NCBI GenBank assembly: GCA_021555075.1
Contig: JAKGBX010000002.1
Coordinates: 491,001 to 555,000 of the forward strand
Source: Rhodobacteraceae bacterium LMO-JJ12
Lineage (GTDB): Bacteria; Pseudomonadota; Alphaproteobacteria; Rhodobacterales; Rhodobacteraceae
Direction: 5' to 3'
Length of the DNA stretch: 64,000 nucleotides
The translations under genes were made by a program, and so were the position numbers. Each line of letters opens with the position of its first letter. The first letter of the stretch is position 1. The notes below the pieces were generated by a model. It ran no database searches and was not told the DNA's origin. It was given only the letters and a program-made list of their open reading frames with translations. Below, piece after piece: positions 1 to 8,197 of the stretch.

Positions 1-57
1 CGGAGGCATAGCCGATGATTCCGGCAATGACGACGGTGCCCATGATGGTGGGAAACA
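1..57 (-). CDS. N-terminal fragment of a small membrane protein, cut by the window edge
   Basis: Reading the minus strand from a TTG at 55-57, preceded by a GAGGAG ribosome-binding site about seven bases upstream, gives a short hydrophobic start (FPTIMGTVVIAGIIGYAS) that runs off the window. It looks like the first membrane segment of a small membrane protein. It begins 11 bases after the fmt stop, so it is probably the last gene of the def-fmt operon. An internal ATG at 40-42 is an alternative start. Too little is visible to name the family. Confidence 0.4.
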
Positions 58-68
58 AGGCGTTCTCC

Positions 69-977
69 TCAGCTCAGTTGCGTGCCGCGTGGCAGGGATG
101 TGCCGCGCAGGAACTCACCCGCATCCTGCGCCCGCCCGCCCGGTTTTTGCAAGCTGGTGATTTCAATGGCACCGGTGCCGCAGGCGATGGTGAGCGCGTC
201 ATCCAGCGCGATGCCGGGGGTGCCGGTGCCTTTTGTCAGGCGTGAGCCGAGCAATTTCAGGCGTGCGCCCTCGTGTTCGCACCATGCACCGGGGAAGGGC
301 GAGAGGCCACGAATCTGGCGGTCGACCTCTTCCGCCGGACGGGTCCAATCGATGCGGGCTTCGGATTTGTCGATCTTGGCGGCGTAAGTGATGCCGTCTT
401 CGGGCTGAGGCTGGGGCGTGAGAGTGTCGAGGTGCGCGAGGGCTTCGACGATCAGGGTGGCACCGAGGTCGGAGAGCCTGTCATGCAGTTGGGCCGTAGT
501 TTCCTCGGGGCCGATGGGGGTGGAACGGTGCAGGAGCACGGCGCCAGTATCAAGCCCGGCGTCCATCTGCATGATGCAGATCCCGGTTTGTGGGTCGCCC
601 GCCATGATTGCGCGGTGAATCGGGGCGGCGCCGCGCCAGCGCGGCAGAAGCGAGGCGTGGATGTTGAGGCAGCCATGGGTGGGCGCATCGAGGATTGCCT
701 GGGGCAGGATCAGACCATAGGCGACGACCACGGCGATATCGGCGTTGAGTGCGGTGAAGGCGGCTTGTTCTTCGGGCGATTTGAGCGAAGCGGGGTGGCG
801 GACCGGCAGGCCGAGTTCATTGGCGCGGGCGTGAACCGGGGTGGGTCGTTCTTTCTTTCCGCGTCCCGCAGGGCGGGGGGGCTGGCAATAGACGCAGGCG
901 ATGTCATGGCCCTCCGCCACCAATGCATTGAGCACGGGAACGGAGAATTCGGGGCTGCCCATGAAGATGAGGCGCAT
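69..977 (-). CDS. fmt: Methionyl-tRNA formyltransferase
   Basis: Formylates the methionine on initiator tRNA using 10-formyltetrahydrofolate, in the cytoplasm. The 302-residue product begins [16 protein letters not shown], the family's usual N-terminus, and carries the formyltransferase signature with catalytic Asn and His ([16 protein letters not shown]) near residue 110, followed by the C-terminal domain. An in-frame extension to 1031 exists, but the ATG at 975-977 has an AAGGAG site just upstream and matches the usual protein start. It lies downstream of three deformylase paralogues, which remove the formyl group that Fmt adds; the usual def-fmt pairing supports the call. Confidence 0.96.
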   Translation of the reverse strand: MRLIFMGSPEFSVPVLNALVAEGHDIACVYCQPPRPAGRGKKERPTPVHARANELGLPVRHPASLKSPEEQAAFTALNADIAVVVAYGLILPQAILDAPTHGCLNIHASLLPRWRGAAPIHRAIMAGDPQTGICIMQMDAGLDTGAVLLHRSTPIGPEETTAQLHDRLSDLGATLIVEALAHLDTLTPQPQPEDGITYAAKIDKSEARIDWTRPAEEVDRQIRGLSPFPGAWCEHEGARLKLLGSRLTKGTGTPGIALDDALTIACGTGAIEITSLQKPGGRAQDAGEFLRGTSLPRGTQLS

Positions 978-1009
978 GTCTGCGGGCTCCTTGATTGGGG
1001 TTGTGAGGA

Positions 1010-1058
1010 GCGGGGGGCGAGCCCCCCGCACCCCCCGGGATATTTAAGGCAAGATGAA
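1010..1058. repeat. GC-hairpin intergenic repeat, copy A
   Basis: A GC hairpin (CGGGGGGC, loop GA, GCCCCCCG at 1011-1028) is followed by a C-rich stretch and the tail ATATTTAAGGCAAGATGAA. The same architecture recurs near 28884, 40079, 57510 and, as the tail alone, 57714. It sits between fmt and the first def-like gene and may act as an mRNA end or stabilising structure. Confidence 0.7.
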
Positions 1059-1087
1059 GGAGAAAGGGGCCGGGTTTGGCAAGGGGG

Positions 1088-1582
1088 TCATGTTGCTTTG
1101 CGGGCGCGTTTGAGCAGCATGTCGCGTTTCAGTTTCGTGAGGCGGTCGAAATACATCTTGCCATTGAGATGGTCGATCTGGTGCTGCACCGAGGTGGCCC
1201 AGAGGCCGACGAGTTCACGCTGTTTGATCTCGCCCTCTTCGTTGAGAAAGCGGACGGTGACGCCGCGCGGGCGTCTGAGGCGGGCCGAGACGCCGGGGAG
1301 GTTGGGGCTGGCTTCTTCATGTTCGCGAAAGATGCCGGAGGCGTCGATGATTTCGGGGTTGGCCATGCGAATGGTCTGGCCGCGCTCTTCAGAGGCATCA
1401 ACCACGGCGAGGCGCAGCATCACGCCGATTTGCGGTGCGGCGAGGCCGACGCCGGGCATGGCCTCCATCGTGTCGATCATATCCTGCCAGATGGCGCGGA
1501 TATCATCGATGATCGTCTCAACCGGGGTGGCGGGGGTGCGCAAGCGTTTGTCGGGCCAGGGCAGACAGGTTCTCGCGGTCAT
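1088..1582 (-). CDS. Peptide deformylase-like protein, probably catalytically dead
   Basis: A 164-residue deformylase-fold protein. Motif 1 is intact (GVGLAAPQ), but motif 2, normally EGCLS with the metal-binding Cys, reads EASPN, and motif 3, normally QHEIDHLNG, reads QHQIDHLNG, so both the Cys ligand and the catalytic Glu are gone. Only the two His ligands remain. Known deformylases need all of these, so I infer loss of deformylase activity and perhaps a ribosome-binding or regulatory role. Its ATG overlaps the stop of the next def gene by four bases (ATGA), indicating translational coupling. The reading frame is full length and clean, so it is not a decaying pseudogene. Confidence 0.88.
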   Translation of the reverse strand: MTARTCLPWPDKRLRTPATPVETIIDDIRAIWQDMIDTMEAMPGVGLAAPQIGVMLRLAVVDASEERGQTIRMANPEIIDASGIFREHEEASPNLPGVSARLRRPRGVTVRFLNEEGEIKQRELVGLWATSVQHQIDHLNGKMYFDRLTKLKRDMLLKRARKAT

Positions 1583-2085
1583 GCGGATGCCTTTAGGTAG
1601 GGTTGTTCGAGTTCGGCGCGCAGATCGGCGCTGATCCGGTCAAAATGAACCTGTCCGTTCAAATGATCGAATTCGTGCTGGATCACGCGGGCTTCGGCAC
1701 CGTCAAAGTCACCCATGTGGATATCGCCGGTCTCATCTGTCCATTGCATTGTCACCGCCTTGTGGCGCTCGACCGGCACGATGACATCGGGGATGGAGAG
1801 GCACATTTCGTCCATCATCACCGGCACGCGTTCACGGGCCATCACGACCGGATCAATCATCACCAAGGGGGATTTTTCGCCTTCTTTCCAGGTGACATCC
1901 ATCACAAAGAGCCGCTTCATCACGCCGACCTGAGGTGCGGCGAGACCACGGCCATTGGCGGCATACATCGTGGCGAACATATCGGCGATCAGCGGGCGCA
2001 TATCGGCGTGGCCGACATGTTCGCAGGTTTGTGACAGGCGTGGATCGGGCCAGAGGAGGATTGGCAGGAGGGTGGGGGGTGTCAT
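1579..2085 (-). CDS. def: Peptide deformylase paralogue with EMCLS variant motif
   Basis: A 168-residue deformylase. Motif 1 is GRGLAAPQ, motif 2 is EMCLS (Met replacing the usual Gly, Cys ligand kept) and motif 3 is QHEFDHLNG with both His ligands and the catalytic Glu. It could therefore still bind Fe(II) and remove N-formyl groups, although the changed motif 2 may alter substrate preference. It is the middle of three tandem def genes: 12 bases follow the canonical copy and four bases overlap the degenerate copy. Confidence 0.92.
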   Translation of the reverse strand: MTPPTLLPILLWPDPRLSQTCEHVGHADMRPLIADMFATMYAANGRGLAAPQVGVMKRLFVMDVTWKEGEKSPLVMIDPVVMARERVPVMMDEMCLSIPDVIVPVERHKAVTMQWTDETGDIHMGDFDGAEARVIQHEFDHLNGQVHFDRISADLRAELEQPYLKASA

Positions 2086-2097
2086 CGCGTGACCCCG

Positions 2098-2616
2098 TCA
2101 GGCCCGCAGCTTTTCGCGCTTTAGCTTGACCATCCTGCGGGTGATCATCTGACGCTTGATGCCGGAGAGGTAATCAATGAAGAGTTTGCCGTTGAGGTGG
2201 TCAATCTCGTGCTGCACACAGGTGGCCCAGAGGTCGGCGAAGTCCTCGGATTGTTCGTTACCGTCGCGGTCGATCCATTTGACCGAGACCTCGGCGGGGC
2301 GGGTCACGTCGCCGTATTGTTCGGGGATCGAGAGGCAGCCTTCCTCATATGTGCTGAGGGTGTCCGAACTGGCCGTAATTTCGGGGTTGAACATGATCAG
2401 CGGGCGGGGTGCCTCGCCTTCGGCCTTGACGCAATCGAGCACGATCAACCGTTGCAGCACGCCCACCTGGGGCGCGGCGAGGCCGATGCCGGGGGCGTCA
2501 TACATCGTTTCCAGCATGTCGTCGGCCAGCGCGCGCAGATCGTCCGACAAGTCGGGCACCGGCGCGCAGAGCTTTTTCAGGCGTGGATCGGGGTGGATGA
2601 TGATGTTTCGTTTCAT
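2098..2616 (-). CDS. def: Peptide deformylase, canonical copy
   Basis: Removes the formyl group from the N-terminal methionine of nascent proteins. The 172-residue product has all three signatures intact: GIGLAAPQ near residue 43, EGCLS near 91 and QHEIDHLNG near 133, giving the Cys-His-His metal site and catalytic Glu. It begins MKRNIIIHPDPRLKKL, typical of type 1 enzymes. It is the first gene of the def-def-def-fmt run and the likely housekeeping enzyme. Confidence 0.97.
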   Translation of the reverse strand: MKRNIIIHPDPRLKKLCAPVPDLSDDLRALADDMLETMYDAPGIGLAAPQVGVLQRLIVLDCVKAEGEAPRPLIMFNPEITASSDTLSTYEEGCLSIPEQYGDVTRPAEVSVKWIDRDGNEQSEDFADLWATCVQHEIDHLNGKLFIDYLSGIKRQMITRRMVKLKREKLRA

Positions 2617-2731
2617 GGGGCTGATTTAGGGGAAGTGATGGCGTTGCGCAACATGGCGGTGCGAATTGGGCGCGAGATAGGGACCGAAGAATTGGCATTG
2701 TGACATGGGGTTGCACGCGCCGCGCAAATCG

Positions 2732-2848
2732 CTAAAGCGTTTCTACCTGAACCTGAGACAGGATTAGGTGGGAACGCCGCGCAACAGAGCAATGGTGTGG
2801 GCGTTTCGAGACAAACTCGTGATAGAAGTTTATCTCGAAACGCTTTAG
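2732..2848. repeat. Palindromic intergenic repeat R1, copy 1
   Basis: The element is bounded by CTAAAGCGTTTC at 2732-2743 and its reverse complement GAAACGCTTTAG at 2837-2848. It contains a second strong hairpin at 2801-2843, with arms GCGTTTCGAGA and TCTCGAAACGC. A related copy at 20551-20627 shares CCTGAGAC, GTGG(G/A)AACGC(C/G)GCGCAA, ACTCGTGAT and CGAAACGCTTTAG. It ends 31 bases before the aminotransferase gene, so its hairpins may lie in that gene's leader. Confidence 0.75.
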
Positions 2849-2879
2849 CTTCTGGCGCGATCAGCCAAGGAGAGCGCAT

Positions 2880-4049
2880 ATGAATTTCGATGAGATCATC
2901 GACCGCCACGGTACTCATTCCGCGAAATGGGACATGATGGAGGCGCTCTATGGCGTGCCAGCCAAAGATGGGATTGCCATGTGGGTGGCGGATATGGATT
3001 TTCGCCCGCCACAATGTGTTCAAAGCGCACTTGAGGATGTTCTGAAGCATGGGGTTTATGGCTATTACGGTGACGATTCCGGGTATCGGGCCGCGATCGG
3101 TTGGTGGATGAAGGCGCGCCATGGTTGGGACATTGAGGATGATTGGATTTTCACCACGCATGGGTTGGTCAATGGTACGGCGATGTGTGTCGATACCTGG
3201 ACCGATCCGGGCGATGGTGTTGTGCTTTTCACGCCCGTTTATCATGCCTTTGCCAAGGTGATCAAAGCCAATGGGCGGCGGGTGGTTGAATGTCCGCTGG
3301 CCTTGCGGGATGGGCGCTATGAGATGGATTTCGACGCTTATGACGCGATCCTTGATGGCAGCGAAAAAATGGTGGTCTTGTGTAGTCCGCATAATCCGGG
3401 CGGGCGGGTCTGGAGCCGTGACGAGTTGGAGCAGGTGGCGGAATTTGCCCGGCGTCATGATCTGATTTTGGTGTCGGATGAGATTCACCATGATCTGGTT
3501 ATGCCGGGGCAGCGCCATATTCCAATGGCGTTGATTGACGGCATCGAGGATCGGTTGGTGATAATGAGCGCCACCACCAAGACCTTTAACATCGCTGGCG
3601 GGCATGTTGGCAATGTGATCATTTCCGACCCTAAGCTGCGGGCGCAATTTGGCGCGCGGATGATGGCGTTGGGAATTTCGCCGAATTCCTTCGGGATTCA
3701 CATGGCCGAGGCGGCCTATTCGCCCGAGGGGGCGGAATGGGTGGATGCTCTGGTTGAGTATATTGATGGCAACCGGAAGCTTTTTGAAGCTGCGATCAAT
3801 GAGATACCGGGGCTTAGCGCAATGCCGCTGGAAGCGACCTATTTGGCTTGGGTGGATTTTTCAGGCACCGGGATGACGATGGAGGAGTATACTCGCCGGG
3901 TCGAAAAAGATGCGCGTATTGCGGTGAATTACGGGCCGACGTTTGGCGCGGGCGGAGAGAGTTGTTTGAGGTTTAATCTGGCGACACCGCGCAGCGTGGT
4001 GGAAGAAGCCATCAGCCGACTGCGTGATGCGTTTGCCGATTTGCAGTAG
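2880..4049 (+). CDS. PatB/MalY-type PLP-dependent C-S lyase or aminotransferase
   Basis: A fold-type I PLP enzyme of 389 residues in the MalY/PatB branch, whose known members cleave cystathionine and other cysteine S-conjugates by beta-elimination. The family start is clear (WVADMDFRPPQCV near residue 37), as are the SPHNPGGRVW motif near 163, the DEIHHDLV motif with the PLP-contacting Asp near 200, and the Schiff-base Lys in SATTKTFNIAGGH near 232. ATG at 2880 is preceded by GGAGAGCGC. It is monocistronic, behind palindromic repeat R1. A role in sulfur amino-acid metabolism is likely; the exact substrate is not visible. Confidence 0.88.
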   Translation: MNFDEIIDRHGTHSAKWDMMEALYGVPAKDGIAMWVADMDFRPPQCVQSALEDVLKHGVYGYYGDDSGYRAAIGWWMKARHGWDIEDDWIFTTHGLVNGTAMCVDTWTDPGDGVVLFTPVYHAFAKVIKANGRRVVECPLALRDGRYEMDFDAYDAILDGSEKMVVLCSPHNPGGRVWSRDELEQVAEFARRHDLILVSDEIHHDLVMPGQRHIPMALIDGIEDRLVIMSATTKTFNIAGGHVGNVIISDPKLRAQFGARMMALGISPNSFGIHMAEAAYSPEGAEWVDALVEYIDGNRKLFEAAINEIPGLSAMPLEATYLAWVDFSGTGMTMEEYTRRVEKDARIAVNYGPTFGAGGESCLRFNLATPRSVVEEAISRLRDAFADLQ

Positions 4050-4113
4050 GGTGGGCGAATTTGGTCGCAAGATCGCGGTGTTTTGCGCGAACTTGCGACA
4101 GAAGGCGTGACGG

Positions 4114-4467
4114 TTATTGCTGGTGCGAGATCAGGGCGACCGGTGCGTTGTCTTCGCGGGCGAAATCGAGCGGTGCGGTTTCATGTGCCAGAGTGCTGCG
4201 CTTATATTCATAGCGCATCTCGCCTGCGTCTTCCTCGGACGCGATGACGAGGCATTGGGCGGCGTGGCGTGAGCCTTCGTAAAGATCGACCAGGCCGCGC
4301 ATATGTGGCGCATCTTCGGCATCCAGCGCAAAGCCGTTGTCCCATACCCGCAGCACCGGATAGGCGGCCTCGCCGACATGGACCTTGAGGCGGGCTTTCT
4401 TTTTCGCCGCCAATTTGCGGGCCTGTGCGAGGCCTTCGCGCAATTCCTTGGTGAGAAAATCGGTCAT
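4114..4467 (-). CDS. Small conserved hypothetical protein
   Basis: A 117-residue soluble protein beginning MTDFLTKELREGLAQARK; I recall similar short proteins only from Rhodobacterales and know of no assigned function. It has a basic N-terminal helix rich in Lys and Arg, then a beta-rich middle (LKVHVGEAAYPVLRV) and an acidic C-terminal half. The frame extends to 4524, but ATG 4465-4467 has GGGGGAAC upstream and fits better. No membrane segment or signal peptide. It is isolated between two plus-strand genes. Confidence 0.75.
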   Translation of the reverse strand: MTDFLTKELREGLAQARKLAAKKKARLKVHVGEAAYPVLRVWDNGFALDAEDAPHMRGLVDLYEGSRHAAQCLVIASEEDAGEMRYEYKRSTLAHETAPLDFAREDNAPVALISHQQ

Positions 4468-4743
4468 TGGTTTGTTCCCCCGGTAACTTGTGAATAAGTT
4501 TGCCCGGAAAAGGTTAACGATCAAGTAAAGCTTTCATGACAGGTCCGGGTTTCTAGGGTTTGTAGTGTTTGTCTCGGCCAGCCCTAGATGTTGTCGCTGA
4601 TGCTGGATGATGCCGGGCCACGCCTGTGGGGAGCAGAGAATCGCCTTTGGTGTGCGCAAATGCGCAGGGTTTGCGCGCCTGCCGGGGCTTGGGGGCGTCG
4701 CCTTAGTGCCTTAGGTAGGTGGGGCAAAGTCGGGAGACAGACC

Positions 4744-5730
4744 ATGGGTCAGCTGGTGAATGGTGATTGGACAGACGAGTGGTATGATACCGCCAAGAGC
4801 GGTGGCGCATTCAAACGCTCGGTCGCGGAGTTTCGCAATTGGATCACGCCCAATGGTGCGCCGGGGCCGACCGGCGAGGACGGTTTTGAGGCCGAGAGCG
4901 GGCGCTATCATCTTTATGTCTCCTACGCCTGCCCGTGGGCGCATCGCACGTTGATTTTTCGCGCACTCAAGGGGCTGGAGGATCATATTGGTGTTTCAGT
5001 TGTGCATCCTGACATGTTGCAAGACGGTTGGAGCTTTTCGAGCGATTTTCCGGGGGCGACCGGAGATACGCTTTATGGTTTGCCATTTGCGCGTGACATC
5101 TACCTGAGGGCCGATCCGAAGGTTTCAGGGCGGGTGACGGTGCCGATCCTTTGGGACAAGACGCAAGAGACGATTGTGTCGAATGAAAGTTCGGAAATTA
5201 TTCGGATGTTCAATTCTGCTTTTAACTCGATCACTGAGAATTACCTGGATTTCTGGCCTCAGGTGCTGCGTGGGGCGATCGAGCCTGTGAACAGGCGGAT
5301 TTATGACACGTTGAACAACGGGGTCTATAAGTGCGGGTTTGCCACAACGCAGAGCGCTTATGACGCGGCGGTCGGGCCGTTGTTTGACACGCTTGATTGG
5401 CTTGAGGCGCGGCTAGGCAAGGGGCAGTTCGTGATGGGCGATTTGCTTACCGAGGTGGATTGGCGGCTGTTTACCACGCTGGTGCGGTTTGATGCGGTTT
5501 ATCACGGGCATTTCAAATGTAACCGCCGCCGGATAACGGATTATCCGCATTTGTGGGATTATACCCGCGCGCTTTATCAGGTGCCGGGTGTGGCGGCGAC
5601 CGTGCGGATGGATCACATCACGCGGCACTATCATTATAGCCACGATACCATCAATCCGCACCGGATTGTGCCAATCGGGCCGGATCTGGATTTTGAGGCG
5701 CCGCATGGGCGTGGCGAGATCAATCTCTAG
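4744..5730 (+). CDS. Glutathionyl-hydroquinone reductase (ECM4/YqjG family)
   Basis: An Xi-class glutathione transferase of 328 residues. These enzymes use a Cys to reduce glutathionyl-hydroquinones, releasing glutathione from conjugated quinones. The catalytic motif CPWAHRTLI is near residue 64, the glutathione-binding NESSEIIRMFN segment near 160, and the alpha-helical C-terminal domain ends in DLDFEAPHGRGEINL. The length matches the family. ATG 4744 follows GGGAGACAGACC; an upstream extension to 4588 has no family resemblance. It converges on and overlaps the receiver gene by four bases. Confidence 0.93.
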   Translation: MGQLVNGDWTDEWYDTAKSGGAFKRSVAEFRNWITPNGAPGPTGEDGFEAESGRYHLYVSYACPWAHRTLIFRALKGLEDHIGVSVVHPDMLQDGWSFSSDFPGATGDTLYGLPFARDIYLRADPKVSGRVTVPILWDKTQETIVSNESSEIIRMFNSAFNSITENYLDFWPQVLRGAIEPVNRRIYDTLNNGVYKCGFATTQSAYDAAVGPLFDTLDWLEARLGKGQFVMGDLLTEVDWRLFTTLVRFDAVYHGHFKCNRRRITDYPHLWDYTRALYQVPGVAATVRMDHITRHYHYSHDTINPHRIVPIGPDLDFEAPHGRGEINL

Positions 5731-6104
5731 AAGCGATCGGTGCGTGGCGTGGCCCCGTAATGCTGAACCATTGCCACGAGATCATCGGGTGGGGTGTCTG
5801 TCTGCATGAAGGCGCAGGCGTTGGCGCTGTGGCGAAAAATTGAGCCATCCGAGAAGAAGTTGGTGTTGGTGACGAAGATGACCTTGGCATCGGGTTGTCG
5901 GTAGTGGGCGAGATCGGCGATAGCCAGCGGGCTGCCTTCATCGAGCACCAGGTCGATCACAAGAATCGCGTATTGCTCAGTTTGAAGGAATGCTACGGCG
6001 TCTTCCTGACCCAGTGCATGGCTGGTCGCGATTCCCTGGCGCTCGAGATGTTGCTTCCAAAGTGTTCCCAGTTCGTGCGAGCTTTCAACGATCAGAGCTT
6101 TCAT
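5727..6104 (-). CDS. Stand-alone response-regulator receiver domain, atypical
   Basis: A 125-residue single receiver domain with no output domain. The phosphoacceptor is probably Asp51 (ILVIDLVLDEGSPL) and the conserved Thr/Ser is about Thr79 (VIFVTNTNF). The N-terminal acidic pair is weak (VESSHE) and the usual Lys-Pro near the C-terminus is replaced by QTDTPP, so phosphorylation chemistry may be altered. ATG 6102-6104 is preceded by GGAGCAGGTG. No histidine kinase is nearby; partners would be elsewhere. It is divergent from the cobalamin genes. Confidence 0.85.
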   Translation of the reverse strand: MKALIVESSHELGTLWKQHLERQGIATSHALGQEDAVAFLQTEQYAILVIDLVLDEGSPLAIADLAHYRQPDAKVIFVTNTNFFSDGSIFRHSANACAFMQTDTPPDDLVAMVQHYGATPRTDRF

Positions 6105-6301
6105 TGCTGCACCTGCTCCTTGACGGGTCTTTCCGAATATCCGGCTTTTTGGATTGATGCCGGAGTTTGAATTCCCTACGCCCCGAGTGTCGGGATTCGA
6201 CAAACGACGACAAGTGATGATGTTAACAGAATTGGCTCGTATCGCAAACTTGGTGAGCCGGGCCGCCACGCTGGCGTAATGTGCATTGCAGGGGGCGCAG
6301 G

Positions 6302-7243
6302 ATGGCCGAAACTGACATGACCGGTCGACGCGACCATGGCGGCGGGATCGATGCGGCGGTTGCACGCTGGGGCGGGACGCGCGCGGAGTGGATCGACCTG
6401 TCGACGGGGATAAACCCGGAAGCCTATCCGGTGGGCGAGATTTCCGATGCAGCATGGACCGCGCTGCCCGATCATGAAGCGATGGAGCGGCTGATTGCGG
6501 CGGCGCGGGTTTTCTGGAAGGTGCCGCAAGAGGTTGAGATCGTGGCTGCGCAGGGGGCAAGCGCGATCATCGCAGCGCTGCCAGGGCTGCGACCGGCGGG
6601 GCGGGTCGAAATCGCCGGGCCGACCTATAACGAACACGAAGCCGCGTTTCGCGCGGGCGGCTGGGAGATTGGAGCGGGCGGTGAAGCGAAGGTGATCGTG
6701 CACCCCAACAATCCCGATGGACGATGGTATGGGGCGGCGGATCTGAGCGCGCCATTTATGGTGGTCGACGAGAGTTTTGCCGATGTGGCGCCGGAGCGGT
6801 CCTTGGTCGGGACGGCGGGCGCGGGTGCTGTCATTCTGAAAAGTTTCGGCAAGTTCTGGGGGCTGGCGGGGCTTCGCCTTGGCTTTGCGATTGGAGCGCC
6901 ACGCGATATCGCCGCTTTGCGCGCGCGTCTTGGGCCTTGGGCCGTGTCTGGCCCTGCGCTGGAAATCGGGGCGCGGGCGCTGGGGGATGTGACGTGGGCC
7001 GAGACGACGCGGGCACGGTTGGCAAAAGATGCGGCGCGTTTGGATCGGCTAATGTTGGCCCATGGTCGTTTGGTTGGGGGAACCAACCTGTTTCGGCTCT
7101 ATGACGTGGGGGATGCGCAGGGGTTTCAGGCGCGTCTGGCCGAGGCGCATATCTGGAGCCGGGTGTTTCCGTATTCGACAAGCTGGGTGCGGTTGGGATT
7201 GCCGCCAGCGCGCGGCTGGGCAAGGTTGGAGGCGGCGTTGTGA
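6302..7243 (+). CDS. cobC: Threonine-phosphate decarboxylase for cobalamin synthesis
   Basis: A fold-type I PLP enzyme of 313 residues that makes (R)-1-amino-2-propanol phosphate, the aminopropanol arm of the cobalamin nucleotide loop. Seen: HGGGIDAA near residue 13, [10 protein letters not shown] near 30, [11 protein letters not shown] near 134 and the Schiff-base Lys in [17 protein letters not shown] near 180. ATG 6302 follows an AGGGGG site; a GTG at 6281 is an alternative. Its stop overlaps the start of the CbiB-type gene by four bases, and the two act in consecutive steps. No cobalamin riboswitch was recognised in the 197-base upstream gap. Confidence 0.92.
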   Translation: MAETDMTGRRDHGGGIDAAVARWGGTRAEWIDLSTGINPEAYPVGEISDAAWTALPDHEAMERLIAAARVFWKVPQEVEIVAAQGASAIIAALPGLRPAGRVEIAGPTYNEHEAAFRAGGWEIGAGGEAKVIVHPNNPDGRWYGAADLSAPFMVVDESFADVAPERSLVGTAGAGAVILKSFGKFWGLAGLRLGFAIGAPRDIAALRARLGPWAVSGPALEIGARALGDVTWAETTRARLAKDAARLDRLMLAHGRLVGGTNLFRLYDVGDAQGFQARLAEAHIWSRVFPYSTSWVRLGLPPARGWARLEAAL

Positions 7244-8136
7244 GCTTGCTTTTGGGCATGTTCCTTGACGCGGTTTTTGGTGAACCGCGTGCGATCTGGA
7301 GCCGGGTGCCGCATCCGGCGGTGTTGATGGGGCGCGCCGTTGGGGCGTGTGATGCGCGGTTCAATAACGGTGAATCACGGCGCATGAAAGGCGTGTTGGT
7401 GATGGTTGCGCTGGTGGGTCTTGCCGCGGCTTTGGGCAGTATTCTAGAGGCCTTTGGGTGGTTGATCGAAGCGCTGGCGGTGGCCGTACTCTTGGCGCAG
7501 AAATCTCTGGTCGAGCATGTGCGCGCGGTGGCTGCGGGGCTGCGAATGTCGCTGCCTGAGGGGCGGCGCGCGGTGGCGCGGATCGTCGGGCGCGATGTCA
7601 AAGCGATGGATGAGGCGGCGGCGGCGCGCGCTGCAATCGAGAGCGCGGCGGAGAATTTCAGCGATGGTGTGGCGGCGCCGGTGTTTTGGTTTCTGGTTGG
7701 CGGTTTGCCGGGGCTGTTGGTCTACAAGATCACGAATACGGCCGACAGCATGATCGGCTATCGCACTGAACGACATGAAGAATTCGGTTGGGCGGCGGCG
7801 CGGTTGGATGATTTGCTGAATCTGATACCAGCGCGGTTGAGTGCGTTGATTTTTGCGGGCGTTACAGGGCAATGGCGGGCGTGGCGCGAGATTGTGGAAG
7901 ATGCAAGCCTGCACCGCTCGCCCAACGCGGGATGGCCCGAGGCGGCGATGGCGCGGGGGCTTGGTGTGGCGCTCTCGGGGCCGCGCTCTTACGAGGGTGA
8001 GATGCAGGCGTTTGCATGGGTGAACCACGGCGGATTGCGTGCGGTGGGATCGAGGGAGATCGAGGCAGCTTGCGGCGTACTCTGGCGCGGCTGGGCGGTA
8101 CTTGTGGCCTGTGCGCTTGTGGTATGGGTTTTCTGA
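7240..8136 (+). CDS. cobD: Adenosylcobinamide-phosphate synthase (CbiB/CobD family)
   Basis: An integral membrane enzyme of 298 residues that attaches the aminopropanol group to adenosylcobyric acid. The family pattern is visible: [19 protein letters not shown] at the N-terminus, [17 protein letters not shown] near 130, [13 protein letters not shown] near 162, [11 protein letters not shown] near 189 and the [16 protein letters not shown] signature near 228. Several hydrophobic stretches are interspersed. The GTG start at 7240 overlaps the preceding decarboxylase, so the pair is translationally coupled. Confidence 0.94.
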   Translation: MSLLLGMFLDAVFGEPRAIWSRVPHPAVLMGRAVGACDARFNNGESRRMKGVLVMVALVGLAAALGSILEAFGWLIEALAVAVLLAQKSLVEHVRAVAAGLRMSLPEGRRAVARIVGRDVKAMDEAAAARAAIESAAENFSDGVAAPVFWFLVGGLPGLLVYKITNTADSMIGYRTERHEEFGWAAARLDDLLNLIPARLSALIFAGVTGQWRAWREIVEDASLHRSPNAGWPEAAMARGLGVALSGPRSYEGEMQAFAWVNHGGLRAVGSREIEAACGVLWRGWAVLVACALVVWVF

Positions 8137-8197
8137 CTGGCGCGCGGGCGGGATGCTGTTAAATAATTCTCAAAGTTTTTGAACGAGAAGGTGATTG

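Noticed and set aside
273-1634. Long plus-strand frame over fmt and def
   Set aside because: It is antisense to fmt and def, which carry all known motifs. GC-rich codon bias opens such shadow frames.
6105-6301. Cobalamin riboswitch upstream of cobC
   Set aside because: No B12 box or matching stems were visible in the 197-base gap.
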